From: Pseudoluteimonas sp047602125
Lineage (GTDB): Bacteria > Pseudomonadota > Gammaproteobacteria > Xanthomonadales > Xanthomonadaceae
DNA length: 64,000 nt
Direction of reading: 5' to 3'
Assembly: GCA_047602125.1 (NCBI GenBank)
Contig: JASGIB010000001.1
Coordinates: 1,674,001 to 1,738,000, forward strand
The stretch's first letter is position 1; the number at the start of each line of letters is the position of its first letter. The notes beneath the pieces were generated by a model. It was not told the DNA's origin. It worked only from the letters and a program-made list of their open reading frames with translations, and ran no database searches. The translations under genes were made by a program, and so were the position numbers. Below are positions 52,062 to 60,167 of this stretch, piece by piece.

Positions 52062-52406
52062 TTACGCGGCCGTGACATCCCGCAACTCCCAATGGCTGCC
52101 GGCCAGCCAGCGCAGGCGCTGCTTGAACAGGTCGCCGGCCAGCGAGGTCGTCGCCACCAGTTCGGCATGCAGGTCGTGCTGCGAGCCTTCCACCCTTGCT
52201 GCGGGATCGGTCGCGCCGAGCGCGGGATCGATCGCGTCGGGATCGTCCTGCTGCGCGCGCCAGCGCTGGAACAACGCATCGCTGCGCAGCGCATCCTGCA
52301 ATTCCGCGGCTATGCCTTCCGCCGATTGCGAGCGAAACGCCAGCGCCGGATCGCCGCCGCGTGCGCGGGAGGCATCCGGGAAACGGAGGTAGTAGCGGGT
52401 CGGCAT
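52062..52406 (-). CDS. hypothetical protein
   Basis: A 114-residue soluble protein, MPTRYYLRFPDASRARGGDPALAFRSQSAEG, with no signal peptide, transmembrane segment or motif I can assign. It has a helical, charged pattern throughout (IAAELQDALRSDALFQRWRAQQ; GDLFKQRLRWLAGSHWELRDV). Codon use is like the neighbours, and the ATG follows GGAACGAAAGCC, a modest ribosome site. It lies between the Dph6-like and DegV genes on the same strand, with gaps of 48 and 90 bases. Confidence 0.6.
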   Translation of the reverse strand: MPTRYYLRFPDASRARGGDPALAFRSQSAEGIAAELQDALRSDALFQRWRAQQDDPDAIDPALGATDPAARVEGSQHDLHAELVATTSLAGDLFKQRLRWLAGSHWELRDVTAA

Positions 52407-52496
52407 GGCTTTCGTTCCCGGCGTGTCGTTGGCGTGCCAGCCTGCGGATGCCGGCGTGGCGATGGCGTCAAGGATGCGTGCGGACGCGGCGACCGA

Positions 52497-53438
52497 TCAG
52501 GCGAACGGCGCGTTCTCGGCGGCGAAACCGATCACCAGCGCGCCCTTGCCGACGTTCACCATGCCCGACAGTCCCATCACGCTCTCGTACACCTCGACGT
52601 TGTGTTCGTCGCAGATGTCGCGCAGGCGCTGGTAACCGGGCAGCGCGCGCATGCCGTCGAGTTCCCCGCCGAAGCTGAGGCCCATGGTCGGCGTCATCAG
52701 TCCGGCCTGCACGCGCTTGCCGGCGAAATCGAACAGCTTTTCCGCCGCGGGCTCGAAGCCCTTGACCTTGCCGACCGGCGCGGTTTCGCCGCGATTGCAG
52801 TGCAGGATCGGCTTGATGTCGAGCGCGGTGCCGAGGGTGGCGCTGAGGAAGCTGACGCTCTTGTCGCCGCGCTTCTTGATCCGGTTGCGCAGGTAATGCA
52901 GGTCCGGCGGCACCATGTAGCCCTGCGTGTACAGCGCGAGGTTCTCGAGCCGCGCGCGGATCTTGGGCGCGCCTTCGCCGGCCGCGCGCAGCCGCGCCGC
53001 TTCCACTGCCAGTACCCCGACCGCGGCGAACACGTTCTGGCTGTCGATCACCCGCAACGAGAACGGCGTGTTGTTGCCCGCCGCCTGGCGCGCCGGGCGG
53101 TACTCGTTGAGAATGGTGAAGCTGGCCTGGTGCGCGTTGTCGTAGATGCCGCTGCGCGAACGCGTGGTGCAGATGCAGAACACGTAGTCGTAGTCCAGCA
53201 CCAGCTTGGACAGGAACAGGTCGTGCACCTGCTGCACGGTGTAGGGCGTGGTTTCGGCGTTGTAGGCCTGCGCGGCGGTGTCGCCGGTGAGGAAGTTCAG
53301 CGTCGCCTCGTCGTTGCGCATGTCGGCCAGCACCGCGTTGCCGATCTGCACGGTGACCGGCAGGATCGTGATCTGTTCGCGCTCGATGAAATCCGACGGC
53401 ACGTCGCATGGCGAGTCGATGACGATTCCGATGCGCAT
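52497..53438 (-). CDS. DegV-family fatty-acid-binding protein
   Basis: A 313-residue protein with the DegV fold: MRIGIVIDSPCDVPSDFIE with the Asp-Ser of the lipid-binding site, ILPVTVQIG, and the later SFLSATLGTALDIKPILHCNRGETAPVGKVKG. DegV proteins bind fatty acids and, as FakB, present them to the kinase FakA; no fakA gene is in the window. The C-terminal half is well conserved (VNVGKGALVIGFAAE). Divergent from the diguanylate cyclase gene. Confidence 0.9.
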   Translation of the reverse strand: MRIGIVIDSPCDVPSDFIEREQITILPVTVQIGNAVLADMRNDEATLNFLTGDTAAQAYNAETTPYTVQQVHDLFLSKLVLDYDYVFCICTTRSRSGIYDNAHQASFTILNEYRPARQAAGNNTPFSLRVIDSQNVFAAVGVLAVEAARLRAAGEGAPKIRARLENLALYTQGYMVPPDLHYLRNRIKKRGDKSVSFLSATLGTALDIKPILHCNRGETAPVGKVKGFEPAAEKLFDFAGKRVQAGLMTPTMGLSFGGELDGMRALPGYQRLRDICDEHNVEVYESVMGLSGMVNVGKGALVIGFAAENAPFA

Positions 53439-53573
53439 TCCTGGCTCCGATCCGCTGGCATCGGGAAATTACCGTATCGCGGCAGGCATCGCACGCGGCG
53501 TTGCGGGAGTGGACCGCGGCAAGCCACTTGCCCCGGGCCGCGCGTCCCCCGACACTGCACGCACGGGGGAAAC

Positions 53574-55202
53574 ATGCGACGAGCCTGGATCCTGCTGCTG
53601 TTGTTGTCGTTGCCGTGGAGCATCGCCGCGCCCGCGATGGCGCGCGACAGCGGCATCGCGCATGCGGCGCAGGTTGCGGAATCGGTTTCCGCGGCGAATC
53701 CAGCGGAACTCGCCGATGCGCAGTCGACCGCGTCCGCAGCCTTGCCGCAGGTGCGGCTGGCGGGCGGCGGCTGGTGGCGGCTCGATCCCGCGTTTCCGGG
53801 CCCCGATCGCCTGCTTCTGGTCTACCACCCCTACAGCGCGCGGGTGAGCGTGCGCCTGCCGCCGGACTACCGCGTCCAGGCCCGCACCATTTTCGAGGCC
53901 GACCTCGATCCGGCGTGGTCGCGGCGCGCGCTGGTGTTCCCGCTGAAGGCGCCCGGGCCGGTGTTGATCGGGATCGAGGGCGCGCGCTACCCGTTGCAGG
54001 TCGCGATCCGCGATGCGCGCGAGCACGCCGCGGAGGATCGGGGCCATACGCGCGTGCTGTTCACCAGCATCGGCGTGCTGGTCGGGGTCAGCCTCGTCGC
54101 GCTGGTGTTCTGGCTGGTGCTGCGCGACCGCATGCACCTCTGGTACGCGGCGTGCATGGCGACGCAGATGCTGTACCTGCTGTGCTCGAACGGCGAGGCC
54201 TACGCCTTGCCGGGATTGCGCCTGCTCGGGCGCTTCGGCGCGCCGGGCGTGTGGTTCGTGGCCACGCTGTCGACGATCGTCGCGGTGAATTTCCTGCTCG
54301 TCTTCGCCGAACTGCGCACCCGCGTGCCACGCCTGAGCCGCCTGCTGCTGCTGGTCGGCGCCTGGCTGCCGACGTTGCTGCTGGCCTTGCTGGTGTCGCC
54401 GTGGCCGGCGGACAAGGACTGGTTCCCCGGCATCGGCAACCTGCTGCTGTTGCTGGCGAACATCGTCGCCATCGCCGCGTTGACGCTGGCGTGGCGCCGC
54501 GGTGGCCGCCATGCCGGGCAGATGCTGCTGGCGTGGGTGCCGCTGGTGGTGATGTCCACCGCGCGCGCGGTGCAGCTCAGCATCGGCGCGCCCTTGTCGC
54601 CGTGGCTGGAATACGGCCTGCCGCTGGTGCTGGCCTATGCCGCGGTGGTGCTGATGCTCGGCCTGGCCGACCGCATGCAGGCGTTCCGCAGCGAACGCGA
54701 CCGAGCCCGCCAGGATGCGCAGCACGATCCGCTCAGCGGCGCCTACAACCGCGTCGGCATCATGCACAGGCTGCAACATGCCGTGGCCGAGGCGCGCGCC
54801 GAATCGCGGCAGCTTGCGGTGCTGTTCCTCGACATCGACCACTTCAAGCGGATCAACGACACCCACGGCCATGCGCTCGGCGACGCCTGCATCCGCCAGT
54901 TGTCGTGGCTGGCGCAGGAAGAGCTGATGCCGGGGGAAAGTTTCGGTCGCCTCGGCGGCGAGGAATTCATGCTGGTGTTGCCGGGCGTGAACGGCCGCCA
55001 CGCGCGCGATGTCGGCGAGCGCCTGCGGCGCAAGGTCGAGGATCGCAGCGTCGTGCTCGACGGCGTGCGGGTGGGCATGACCGTCAGCATCGGCAGCGTG
55101 GAATACGCCTCGCCGGAAACCGCGGATGCGCTGGTCAAGCGCGCCGACGCGGCGATGTACGCGGCGAAGGAGGCCGGGCGCAACCGCGTGGTGGGCGCAT
55201 GA
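53574..55202 (+). CDS. 7TM-DISM diguanylate cyclase (GGDEF)
   Basis: A 542-residue sensor. Signal peptide (MRRAWILLLLLSLPWSIAAPAMA), a periplasmic 7TMR-DISMED2-like domain with RLAGGGWWRLDPAFPGPDRLLL, seven membrane helices, then a cytoplasmic GGDEF domain. The active-site loop reads GGEEF (GRLGGEEFML), the FLDIDHFKRINDTHGHALGD motif is intact, so c-di-GMP synthesis is expected. An RxxD inhibitory site is not obvious near the GGEEF. The ligand is unknown. ATG follows GGGGGAAAC. Confidence 0.93.
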   Translation: MRRAWILLLLLSLPWSIAAPAMARDSGIAHAAQVAESVSAANPAELADAQSTASAALPQVRLAGGGWWRLDPAFPGPDRLLLVYHPYSARVSVRLPPDYRVQARTIFEADLDPAWSRRALVFPLKAPGPVLIGIEGARYPLQVAIRDAREHAAEDRGHTRVLFTSIGVLVGVSLVALVFWLVLRDRMHLWYAACMATQMLYLLCSNGEAYALPGLRLLGRFGAPGVWFVATLSTIVAVNFLLVFAELRTRVPRLSRLLLLVGAWLPTLLLALLVSPWPADKDWFPGIGNLLLLLANIVAIAALTLAWRRGGRHAGQMLLAWVPLVVMSTARAVQLSIGAPLSPWLEYGLPLVLAYAAVVLMLGLADRMQAFRSERDRARQDAQHDPLSGAYNRVGIMHRLQHAVAEARAESRQLAVLFLDIDHFKRINDTHGHALGDACIRQLSWLAQEELMPGESFGRLGGEEFMLVLPGVNGRHARDVGERLRRKVEDRSVVLDGVRVGMTVSIGSVEYASPETADALVKRADAAMYAAKEAGRNRVVGA

Positions 55203-55257
55203 CGGGATATCGACGCAGGTTGCGTATGCTCGGCGTTCCCCAAGCGCAGGACTCGCC

Positions 55258-55668
55258 ATGACGACGAAGACGTATGCCGGAAGCTGCCACTGCGGCGCGG
55301 TGAGGTTCGAGGCCGACATCGACCTGGATGAAGGCGGCGGCAAGTGCAACTGCTCGATCTGCCGCAAGACCCGCAACTGGTCGGCCAGCATCAAGCCGGA
55401 CGCATTCCGCCTGCTCAGCGATCCGGAAGCGACCACGGATTATTTCCGCAACCGCGTCGTGCATTGGCCGTTCTGCGCGACCTGCGGCGTGCGGCCCTAC
55501 GGCCACGGCGACATCCCCGAAGCCGGCGGGCCGTTCGTGTCGGTACAGCTCGCCTGCCTCGACGACGTCGATGACGCGGCGTTGGCCTCCGCGCCGGTGC
55601 GCCATGCAAACGGCCGCGACAACGACTGGTGGCACGAGCCGTCCGAAGCCGAGAAGAAGTTCCTGTGA
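55258..55668 (+). CDS. GFA-fold (Mss4-like) zinc protein
   Basis: A 136-residue protein of the glutathione-dependent formaldehyde-activating-enzyme fold: GSCHCGAVRFE, CNCSICRKTRNWS and FCATCGVRPYG give the paired zinc cysteines. It lacks the extra residues of true Gfa, and the family includes many proteins of unknown function. It overlaps the next gene by ATGA, so is co-translated with the DUF924 gene. Confidence 0.85.
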   Translation: MTTKTYAGSCHCGAVRFEADIDLDEGGGKCNCSICRKTRNWSASIKPDAFRLLSDPEATTDYFRNRVVHWPFCATCGVRPYGHGDIPEAGGPFVSVQLACLDDVDDAALASAPVRHANGRDNDWWHEPSEAEKKFL

Positions 55669-56210
55669 TGGCCGGAATCGCGGCAACGGATGTGCTCGCA
55701 TTCTGGCGCGATGCCGGTGCAGCGAAGTGGTTCAACGGCGATGCGGATTTCGACGACGAATGCCGTTCGCGCTTCCTCGATGCGCATTTCCAGGCGGCGC
55801 GGCGCGAACTCATGCATTGGGCGAACGATGCCGAATCCGCGCTGGCGCTGGTGCTGCTGCTCGACCAGATCCCGCGCAACGTGTTCCGCGGCAGCGCGCA
55901 TGCCTTCGCCACCGACGGACTCGCGCGCGAGGTCGCGGACCATGCCATCGAAGCCGGTTTCGATGCGCGCATCGCCGTGCCGATGCGGTTGTTCCTGTAT
56001 ATGCCGTTCGAGCATTCGGAAGAGATGGCCGATCAGGAACGCGCTGTCGAGTTGATTTCGGCGATGGGCGATGCGAATTACACGGACTACGCGCGTCGGC
56101 ATCGCGATGTGATCGCGCGCTTCGGGCGGTTTCCGCATCGCAATGCGGTGCTCGGGCGCATCAGCACGCCGGAGGAGCGGGCGTGGCTGGAGGCGGGTGG
56201 CGGGTTTTGA
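55668..56210 (+). CDS. DUF924 family protein
   Basis: A 180-residue helical protein: VLAFWRDAGAAKWFNGDADFDDECRSRF opening, LVLLLDQIPRNVFRGSAHAFATD in the centre, FLYMPFEHSEEMADQERAVELI, and HRDVIARFGRFPHRNAVLGR, a pattern diagnostic of DUF924 (TPR-like fold). Function unknown; the nearly invariant LDQxPRN and RFGRFPHRN motifs hint at an enzyme. ATG start overlaps the preceding stop (ATGA). Confidence 0.9.
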   Translation: MAGIAATDVLAFWRDAGAAKWFNGDADFDDECRSRFLDAHFQAARRELMHWANDAESALALVLLLDQIPRNVFRGSAHAFATDGLAREVADHAIEAGFDARIAVPMRLFLYMPFEHSEEMADQERAVELISAMGDANYTDYARRHRDVIARFGRFPHRNAVLGRISTPEERAWLEAGGGF

Positions 56211-56358
56211 TTTTCCTTCTCCCCGTGGCAACGGGAGGAAATCGGCAAGGATTGTCGATTTCGACGGCAAAGCCGCCCGAAGGGCGAGCCACATGGATGT
56301 GGCGAGTCAACGTGCCGAAGGCGGATGAGGGGCGCTATCGCCGAATCAAGTCGGTTTG
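56211..56358. repeat. intergenic repeat with G/C-rich inverted segments
   Basis: The gap begins with CTTCTCCCCGTGGCAACGGG, then has the inverted pairs GCCGCCCGAAGGGCG and GCCACATGGATGTGGC, and ends CCGAAGGCGGATGAGGGGCG. It looks like a decayed copy of the palindromic repeat family seen elsewhere; no gene. Confidence 0.45.
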
Positions 56359-56619
56359 TCAGGTTGCGAACAATCGCCATGTGACCATGACAATGAAGAA
56401 CAAAGCGATTGCAATGGGTGGGGCTAACGCGGCACGCATGATCCAGTTGGCGCTTCGATACAACGAAAGGATCATTGCGGAAGCTACTGAGCAGCCGATG
56501 AGCGGCAATAGAAATCTAGCGCTACCAAAGAAATCAGGTGCTCGATACGAAGCGCCAAGGAGAAGGAAGCCCAGCGTGATTGCGACAGCGGACGAGAAAA
56601 ACGGCACTAGAAACTTCAT
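56359..56619 (-). CDS. small low-GC membrane protein
   Basis: An 86-residue protein with three hydrophobic segments: residues 2-20 (after MKFLVPFF), 29-46 and 62-82, ending TWRLFAT. No family recognised. The ATG at 56619 has AGGAAGG seven bases upstream; the ATG two codons earlier is too close to that site. GC is clearly lower than in the flanking genes, which recalls the integron cassette membrane proteins, but no attC core flanks it. The start of the glutaredoxin gene is on the same strand, with its stop 38 bases upstream. Confidence 0.7.
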   Translation of the reverse strand: MKFLVPFFSSAVAITLGFLLLGASYRAPDFFGSARFLLPLIGCSVASAMILSLYRSANWIMRAALAPPIAIALFFIVMVTWRLFAT

Positions 56620-56656
56620 TGCCATGCCTTCCTCTGTCCGCAATGCAGCCTGATCC

Positions 56657-57583
56657 TCAATACCGCGGAATCGCCGGATCCAGTTGCGCCCAGGCATCGA
56701 TGCCGCCGGTGACGTTGTAGACCTCGCGGAAACCCAATCCGCGGAAATGCTGCGCGGCCTGCGCGCTGCGGCCGCCGTGATGGCAGAGGAAGGCGATGGG
56801 CGCATCCTTCGGCAACGCTTCGATCGCGTCGATGCCATCGTCGAAATCGCGGAACGGATGCGGCAGCGACGCCAGCGCGCGTTCGTCCGCCGGGCGCACG
56901 TCGACGAGGGTCAGCGCGGCGTTCGCGAGCATCGCGCGCGCGGCTTCGGGCGCGAGTTCGCGCACCGGCGCCGGCGCCGACGGATGCGAGATCAGCAAAC
57001 CGCGACCGCGTTCGTCGTCGGCGAAATCGATGGACAGGCCGCTCGCGCGACGCGCGGAGGCGAGGTCGAATTGCATCCGCACGCCGTCGAGCGTGGTCGC
57101 GATGGCCTTCGCGTCGGCCGGCACCAGCTGCAGCTTCGCCTGGTATTGCGGATCGACCTGCACCTGCACCGCGATGCCGTCGCCGGCCGATTCGATGGCG
57201 TTGCGCAGCATCGCGATGGCCGCGGGCGTGACCTCCACCGTCGGCGGGGTGCGGTTCGGCGGCGGCAGGCCGAGCGCGGATTGCAGTTCGCCCGATTCGG
57301 CCATCTGCCCGACGATGTCGCTGCCGCCGACCAGTTCCCCGCGGATGTAGAGCTGCGGGATCGTCGGCCAGCTGCCGTAGAGCTTGATGCCTTCGCGGAT
57401 GTCGTCGTCGGCGAGCACGTCGACCGCGTGGTAGTCCTCCAGCCCGACCGCGGACAACGCCTGCACCGTGCGCGCGGAGAAACCGCATTGCGGCGCGTTC
57501 GGCATGCCTTTCATGAACAGCACGACGGGATGGGCTTCGAGCAGGGACTGGATGCGCTGGCGGACGACGGGATCGAGGGACAT
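56657..57583 (-). CDS. grxD: Grx4-type monothiol glutaredoxin with rhodanese domain
   Basis: A 308-residue three-part protein. Residues 1-105: monothiol glutaredoxin with CGFS active site (NAPQCGFSARTVQAL) and SWPTIPQLYI-GELVGGSDI, which binds a [2Fe-2S] cluster with glutathione. Residues about 115-205: a HesB/IscA-like domain (VTPAAIAMLRNAIES, DFADDERGRGLLISHP) without obvious cysteine ligands. Residues 215-305: rhodanese fold with DVRPADERALASLPH and active-site CHHGGRS. ATG at 57583. Likely in Fe-S cluster or sulfur trafficking. Similar fusions are known in xanthomonads. Confidence 0.9.
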   Translation of the reverse strand: MSLDPVVRQRIQSLLEAHPVVLFMKGMPNAPQCGFSARTVQALSAVGLEDYHAVDVLADDDIREGIKLYGSWPTIPQLYIRGELVGGSDIVGQMAESGELQSALGLPPPNRTPPTVEVTPAAIAMLRNAIESAGDGIAVQVQVDPQYQAKLQLVPADAKAIATTLDGVRMQFDLASARRASGLSIDFADDERGRGLLISHPSAPAPVRELAPEAARAMLANAALTLVDVRPADERALASLPHPFRDFDDGIDAIEALPKDAPIAFLCHHGGRSAQAAQHFRGLGFREVYNVTGGIDAWAQLDPAIPRY

Positions 57584-57637
57584 CGGACTGCGGGTCGGTT
57601 GGAAGGCGCGCAGTGTACGCCGTGGCATGATCGGGCG

Positions 57638-58480
57638 ATGGCAATAGCCCCGAAATCGAGCGACCTGCACCGCATTCCGCGCCATCCGCGGGCGTGGTGG
57701 CCCTTGCTGCTGGCCTCGCAGGCGCTGGTGGCGTGGGCCTGGTGGCGTTTCGGCACGCGGGTCGGGTTGCCGCTGATGGTCGCCAGCCACGCGCCGTTCT
57801 GGTGGGGCGTGTTGCGCCCGCAATCGCGGCTGTTCTCGCCGGTGCTGTCGCGCTTGCCGACGAAGGACAGGCTGGCGTGGCTCACCATCGACGACGGCCC
57901 GTCGAACGACACGCGCGCGATCCTCGATCTGCTGGATGCGCGCGGCGCGAAGGCCACCTTCTTCCTCGTCGGCGAACGCGCGGCGCAACGCCCCGGCGAC
58001 GTGTGCGAAATCGCGCGTCGCGGCCACGGCATCGGCAACCACAGCGCCAGCCATCCCGCCGGAACGTTCTGGCTGCTGGGCCCGAAGCGCATGCGCGGCG
58101 AAATCGAACGCACGCAGGAAATCTTGCGCGGCATCACCGGCGTGGCGCCGCGCTGGTTCCGCGCGGTCGTCGGCATGGCGAATCCGTTCGTGTCGGCGCC
58201 GCTGCGCGACCTCGGGCTGGCGCGCGTGGCATGGTGCGCGCGCGGCTTCGACGCGGTCGCCGCGGATCCCGGGGCCGTGGTCGCGCGGATCGAGCGCGGG
58301 CTGCGCCCGGGCGCGATCGTGCTGCTGCATGAAGGCGCGGCGCACGGGCGCAACGTCGAGGCGATTTCGAAGCTGCTCGACCGGTTCGATGCGCTCGGCT
58401 ATCGCAGCGTGTTGCCCGAATCGCTGGAACCGGCCGATGCGTCGGCGCTCAGCGCGTCGCCACGATCAGCCAGTTGTTGA
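57638..58480 (+). CDS. polysaccharide deacetylase-like protein
   Basis: A 280-residue NodB-homology protein. A hydrophobic region near residues 20-55 precedes the catalytic domain: WLTIDDGPSNDTRAILDLL carries the Asp pair, GIGNHSASHPAGTF the metal-binding His-x3-His, and HEGAAHGRNV the later histidine. Such CE4 enzymes deacetylate chitin-type oligosaccharides, peptidoglycan or surface sugars; the true substrate is unknown. Its last 32 bases overlap the convergent methyltransferase gene. ATG follows ATGATCGGGCG, a poor ribosome site. Confidence 0.85.
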   Translation: MAIAPKSSDLHRIPRHPRAWWPLLLASQALVAWAWWRFGTRVGLPLMVASHAPFWWGVLRPQSRLFSPVLSRLPTKDRLAWLTIDDGPSNDTRAILDLLDARGAKATFFLVGERAAQRPGDVCEIARRGHGIGNHSASHPAGTFWLLGPKRMRGEIERTQEILRGITGVAPRWFRAVVGMANPFVSAPLRDLGLARVAWCARGFDAVAADPGAVVARIERGLRPGAIVLLHEGAAHGRNVEAISKLLDRFDALGYRSVLPESLEPADASALSASPRSASC

Positions 58481-59111
58481 ACGGCGTGCGCCCGTGCAGC
58501 GGGCGGAATTCGGCGGCGAGCCCCGCATCCGCGAGCCTGCGTTCGAACCAGTCGCGCGTCGGGTAAACCACCGGCGCGCTGCGCATCCAGCCGATGGCAT
58601 TCGCCATCCGGTCGGCGAACCCGGTCGCATGGCTGCGCGCGCTGTCGTCGCGCAGGCCGCTGCGGATCACCAGCTTCGAGCCGGGAACGAGCATCGCGGT
58701 CGCGTCGTCGAGCACGCGTTCCTGCGCGTCGCCGGGCAGGTATTGCAGCACGTCGAGCAACGCGACCGAACCGCGGTGCGCCGGGCTTGCGCGGATCAGG
58801 TCGCAGGTCGCGAACGAAACGTCGACGAGGTTCGCGCGCCGTGCGGCCGTGTTTGCGATGGCGATCTTCCCCGCGTCGAAATCCGCGCCCGCATAGGCCA
58901 TCGCCTGGCCATCGGCGCGCAATGCATGCGCGAGCAGGCCGATCCCGCAACCGAGGTCGAGCAGCGGCGCATTGCTGCCGCGCAGCGCTTCTACCGCGCC
59001 GGGATACAGCGGATCGCTCGCGAGCTTCCCGCGCACGTAGTAGTAGTGGTAGCGGCGCGGCGGCCAGCGCGGTTCGACGAATGCATCGGCGATCGCGTTC
59101 CGGCTGTTCAC
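58449..59111 (-). CDS. class I SAM-dependent methyltransferase
   Basis: A 220-residue protein with RYHYYYVRGKLASDPLYPGAV and motif I LLDLGCGIGLLAHALR, then DFDAGKIAIA, VALLDVLQYL (motif II) and KLVIRSGLRDD. Related to the class of small lipid or small-molecule methyltransferases; substrate unknown. The GTG at 59111 gives GTGA overlap with the preceding hydrolase stop codon, suggesting coupling; TTG at 59123 adds four residues. Convergent with the deacetylase gene. Confidence 0.8.
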   Translation of the reverse strand: MNSRNAIADAFVEPRWPPRRYHYYYVRGKLASDPLYPGAVEALRGSNAPLLDLGCGIGLLAHALRADGQAMAYAGADFDAGKIAIANTAARRANLVDVSFATCDLIRASPAHRGSVALLDVLQYLPGDAQERVLDDATAMLVPGSKLVIRSGLRDDSARSHATGFADRMANAIGWMRSAPVVYPTRDWFERRLADAGLAAEFRPLHGRTPFNNWLIVATR

Positions 59112-59725
59112 GACTCTGGCCAACGCAGCAATTCCCGCGCGACCGGCAACGCGGCTTCGGCCCAGCGCGCGTACATCGCGGCCGAGGGATGCAGGCCATC
59201 GCCGGCGAGCATGTCCGTTTCGCCGCCGCGGTCGCGGCTGATGCCGGTGATGTCGACGAAAGCCACGCCGAGCGACGCGCAGATTTCCTTCGCGGCTTCG
59301 TTGTAGGCATCCAGTTCCGCGGCGATCCGGGCGAGGTCGCGGCCAGAACCGCGCGCGAACGGGGTCACGCCCCAGTCCGGAATCGACAACACCAGCACAC
59401 GATCCGCGCGTCCGCCGGCCAGCGCGATCGCGCGCTGCAGCAGCGAGGCGAATTCGCCGACGTAATCATCCACGTCGCGGCCGCGATACTGGTCGTTGAC
59501 GCCGATCAGCAGCGAGACGAAATCCCATTCGCCCAGTGGTTCGGTCGCGTCCATCGCGGCAGCGAGTTCGTCGGTGGTCCAGCCGGTCGTGGCGACGGTG
59601 CGCGGATCGGACAGCGCGATGCCTTCGGCGCGCAACATCGCCGCGAGCCGCATCGGCCAGCGACCGGATTCCTCGACGCCTTCGCCGATGGTGTAGGAAT
59701 CGCCGAGGGCAAGGTAACGAAGCAT
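59108..59725 (-). CDS. SGNH/GDSL hydrolase
   Basis: A 205-residue esterase-fold protein: block I LALGDSYTIGEGV with the nucleophilic Ser, block III LLIGVNDQYRG with Gly and Asn of the oxyanion hole, and block V MLAGDGLHPSAAMY with the Asp and His. It has no evident signal peptide. The substrate could be a lipid, acyl-sugar or other ester. Start ATG at 59725. It lies in a minus-strand set with the methyltransferase downstream and the small membrane protein upstream. Confidence 0.88.
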   Translation of the reverse strand: MLRYLALGDSYTIGEGVEESGRWPMRLAAMLRAEGIALSDPRTVATTGWTTDELAAAMDATEPLGEWDFVSLLIGVNDQYRGRDVDDYVGEFASLLQRAIALAGGRADRVLVLSIPDWGVTPFARGSGRDLARIAAELDAYNEAAKEICASLGVAFVDITGISRDRGGETDMLAGDGLHPSAAMYARWAEAALPVARELLRWPES

Positions 59726-59729
59726 GAAA

Positions 59730-60152
59730 TCAGTTCGGGTTGGTAGTTGATGCAGATGCGCTTGCGGCGGTCGAACGAAATCTGTTCCCAAAGATCTTGG
59801 CCGCAAGATGGCATGACACAAGAATGGTCAAACCAAAGGTCATGAGTGCCAATGAAGACAAAATCGGCCGCCCATTCAACGCATGGAAAACTAGCTCGAA
59901 GAAGCCATAGGATGCGCCATAGACACCAAGGGCGGCGTAGAGATAGAGGAAGGGAATGGAATATTTTCCGATCGTTGCAACGCAGATCCAAGCAATCACG
60001 AGAAAGCAGGGAATTGCTGCCATGAATTCGAAAAATGGAAACTCGGAAATTTTTTGAATATCTGGAGCCGAGACGAAAACCCGGCTTCCAACCGCGCCGG
60101 TGACCGCGCCACACGCCGCGATTGCCAGCCAGATTGCATTGCGCATTTTCAT
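59730..60152 (-). CDS. low-GC four-helix membrane protein
   Basis: A 140-residue protein with four hydrophobic segments (about residues 6-26, 41-60, 66-86 and 97-117) and a Ser/Ala/Thr-rich tail. No family recognised. GC is much lower than the flanks. Its ATG at 60152 lies 15 bases after the aminotransferase stop; no attC core was found at either end. Possibly acquired, of the same type as the small membrane protein at 56.4 kb. Confidence 0.7.
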   Translation of the reverse strand: MKMRNAIWLAIAACGAVTGAVGSRVFVSAPDIQKISEFPFFEFMAAIPCFLVIAWICVATIGKYSIPFLYLYAALGVYGASYGFFELVFHALNGRPILSSLALMTFGLTILVSCHLAAKIFGNRFRSTAASASASTTNPN

Positions 60153-60167
60153 TTGAGGCTTAGTTGA

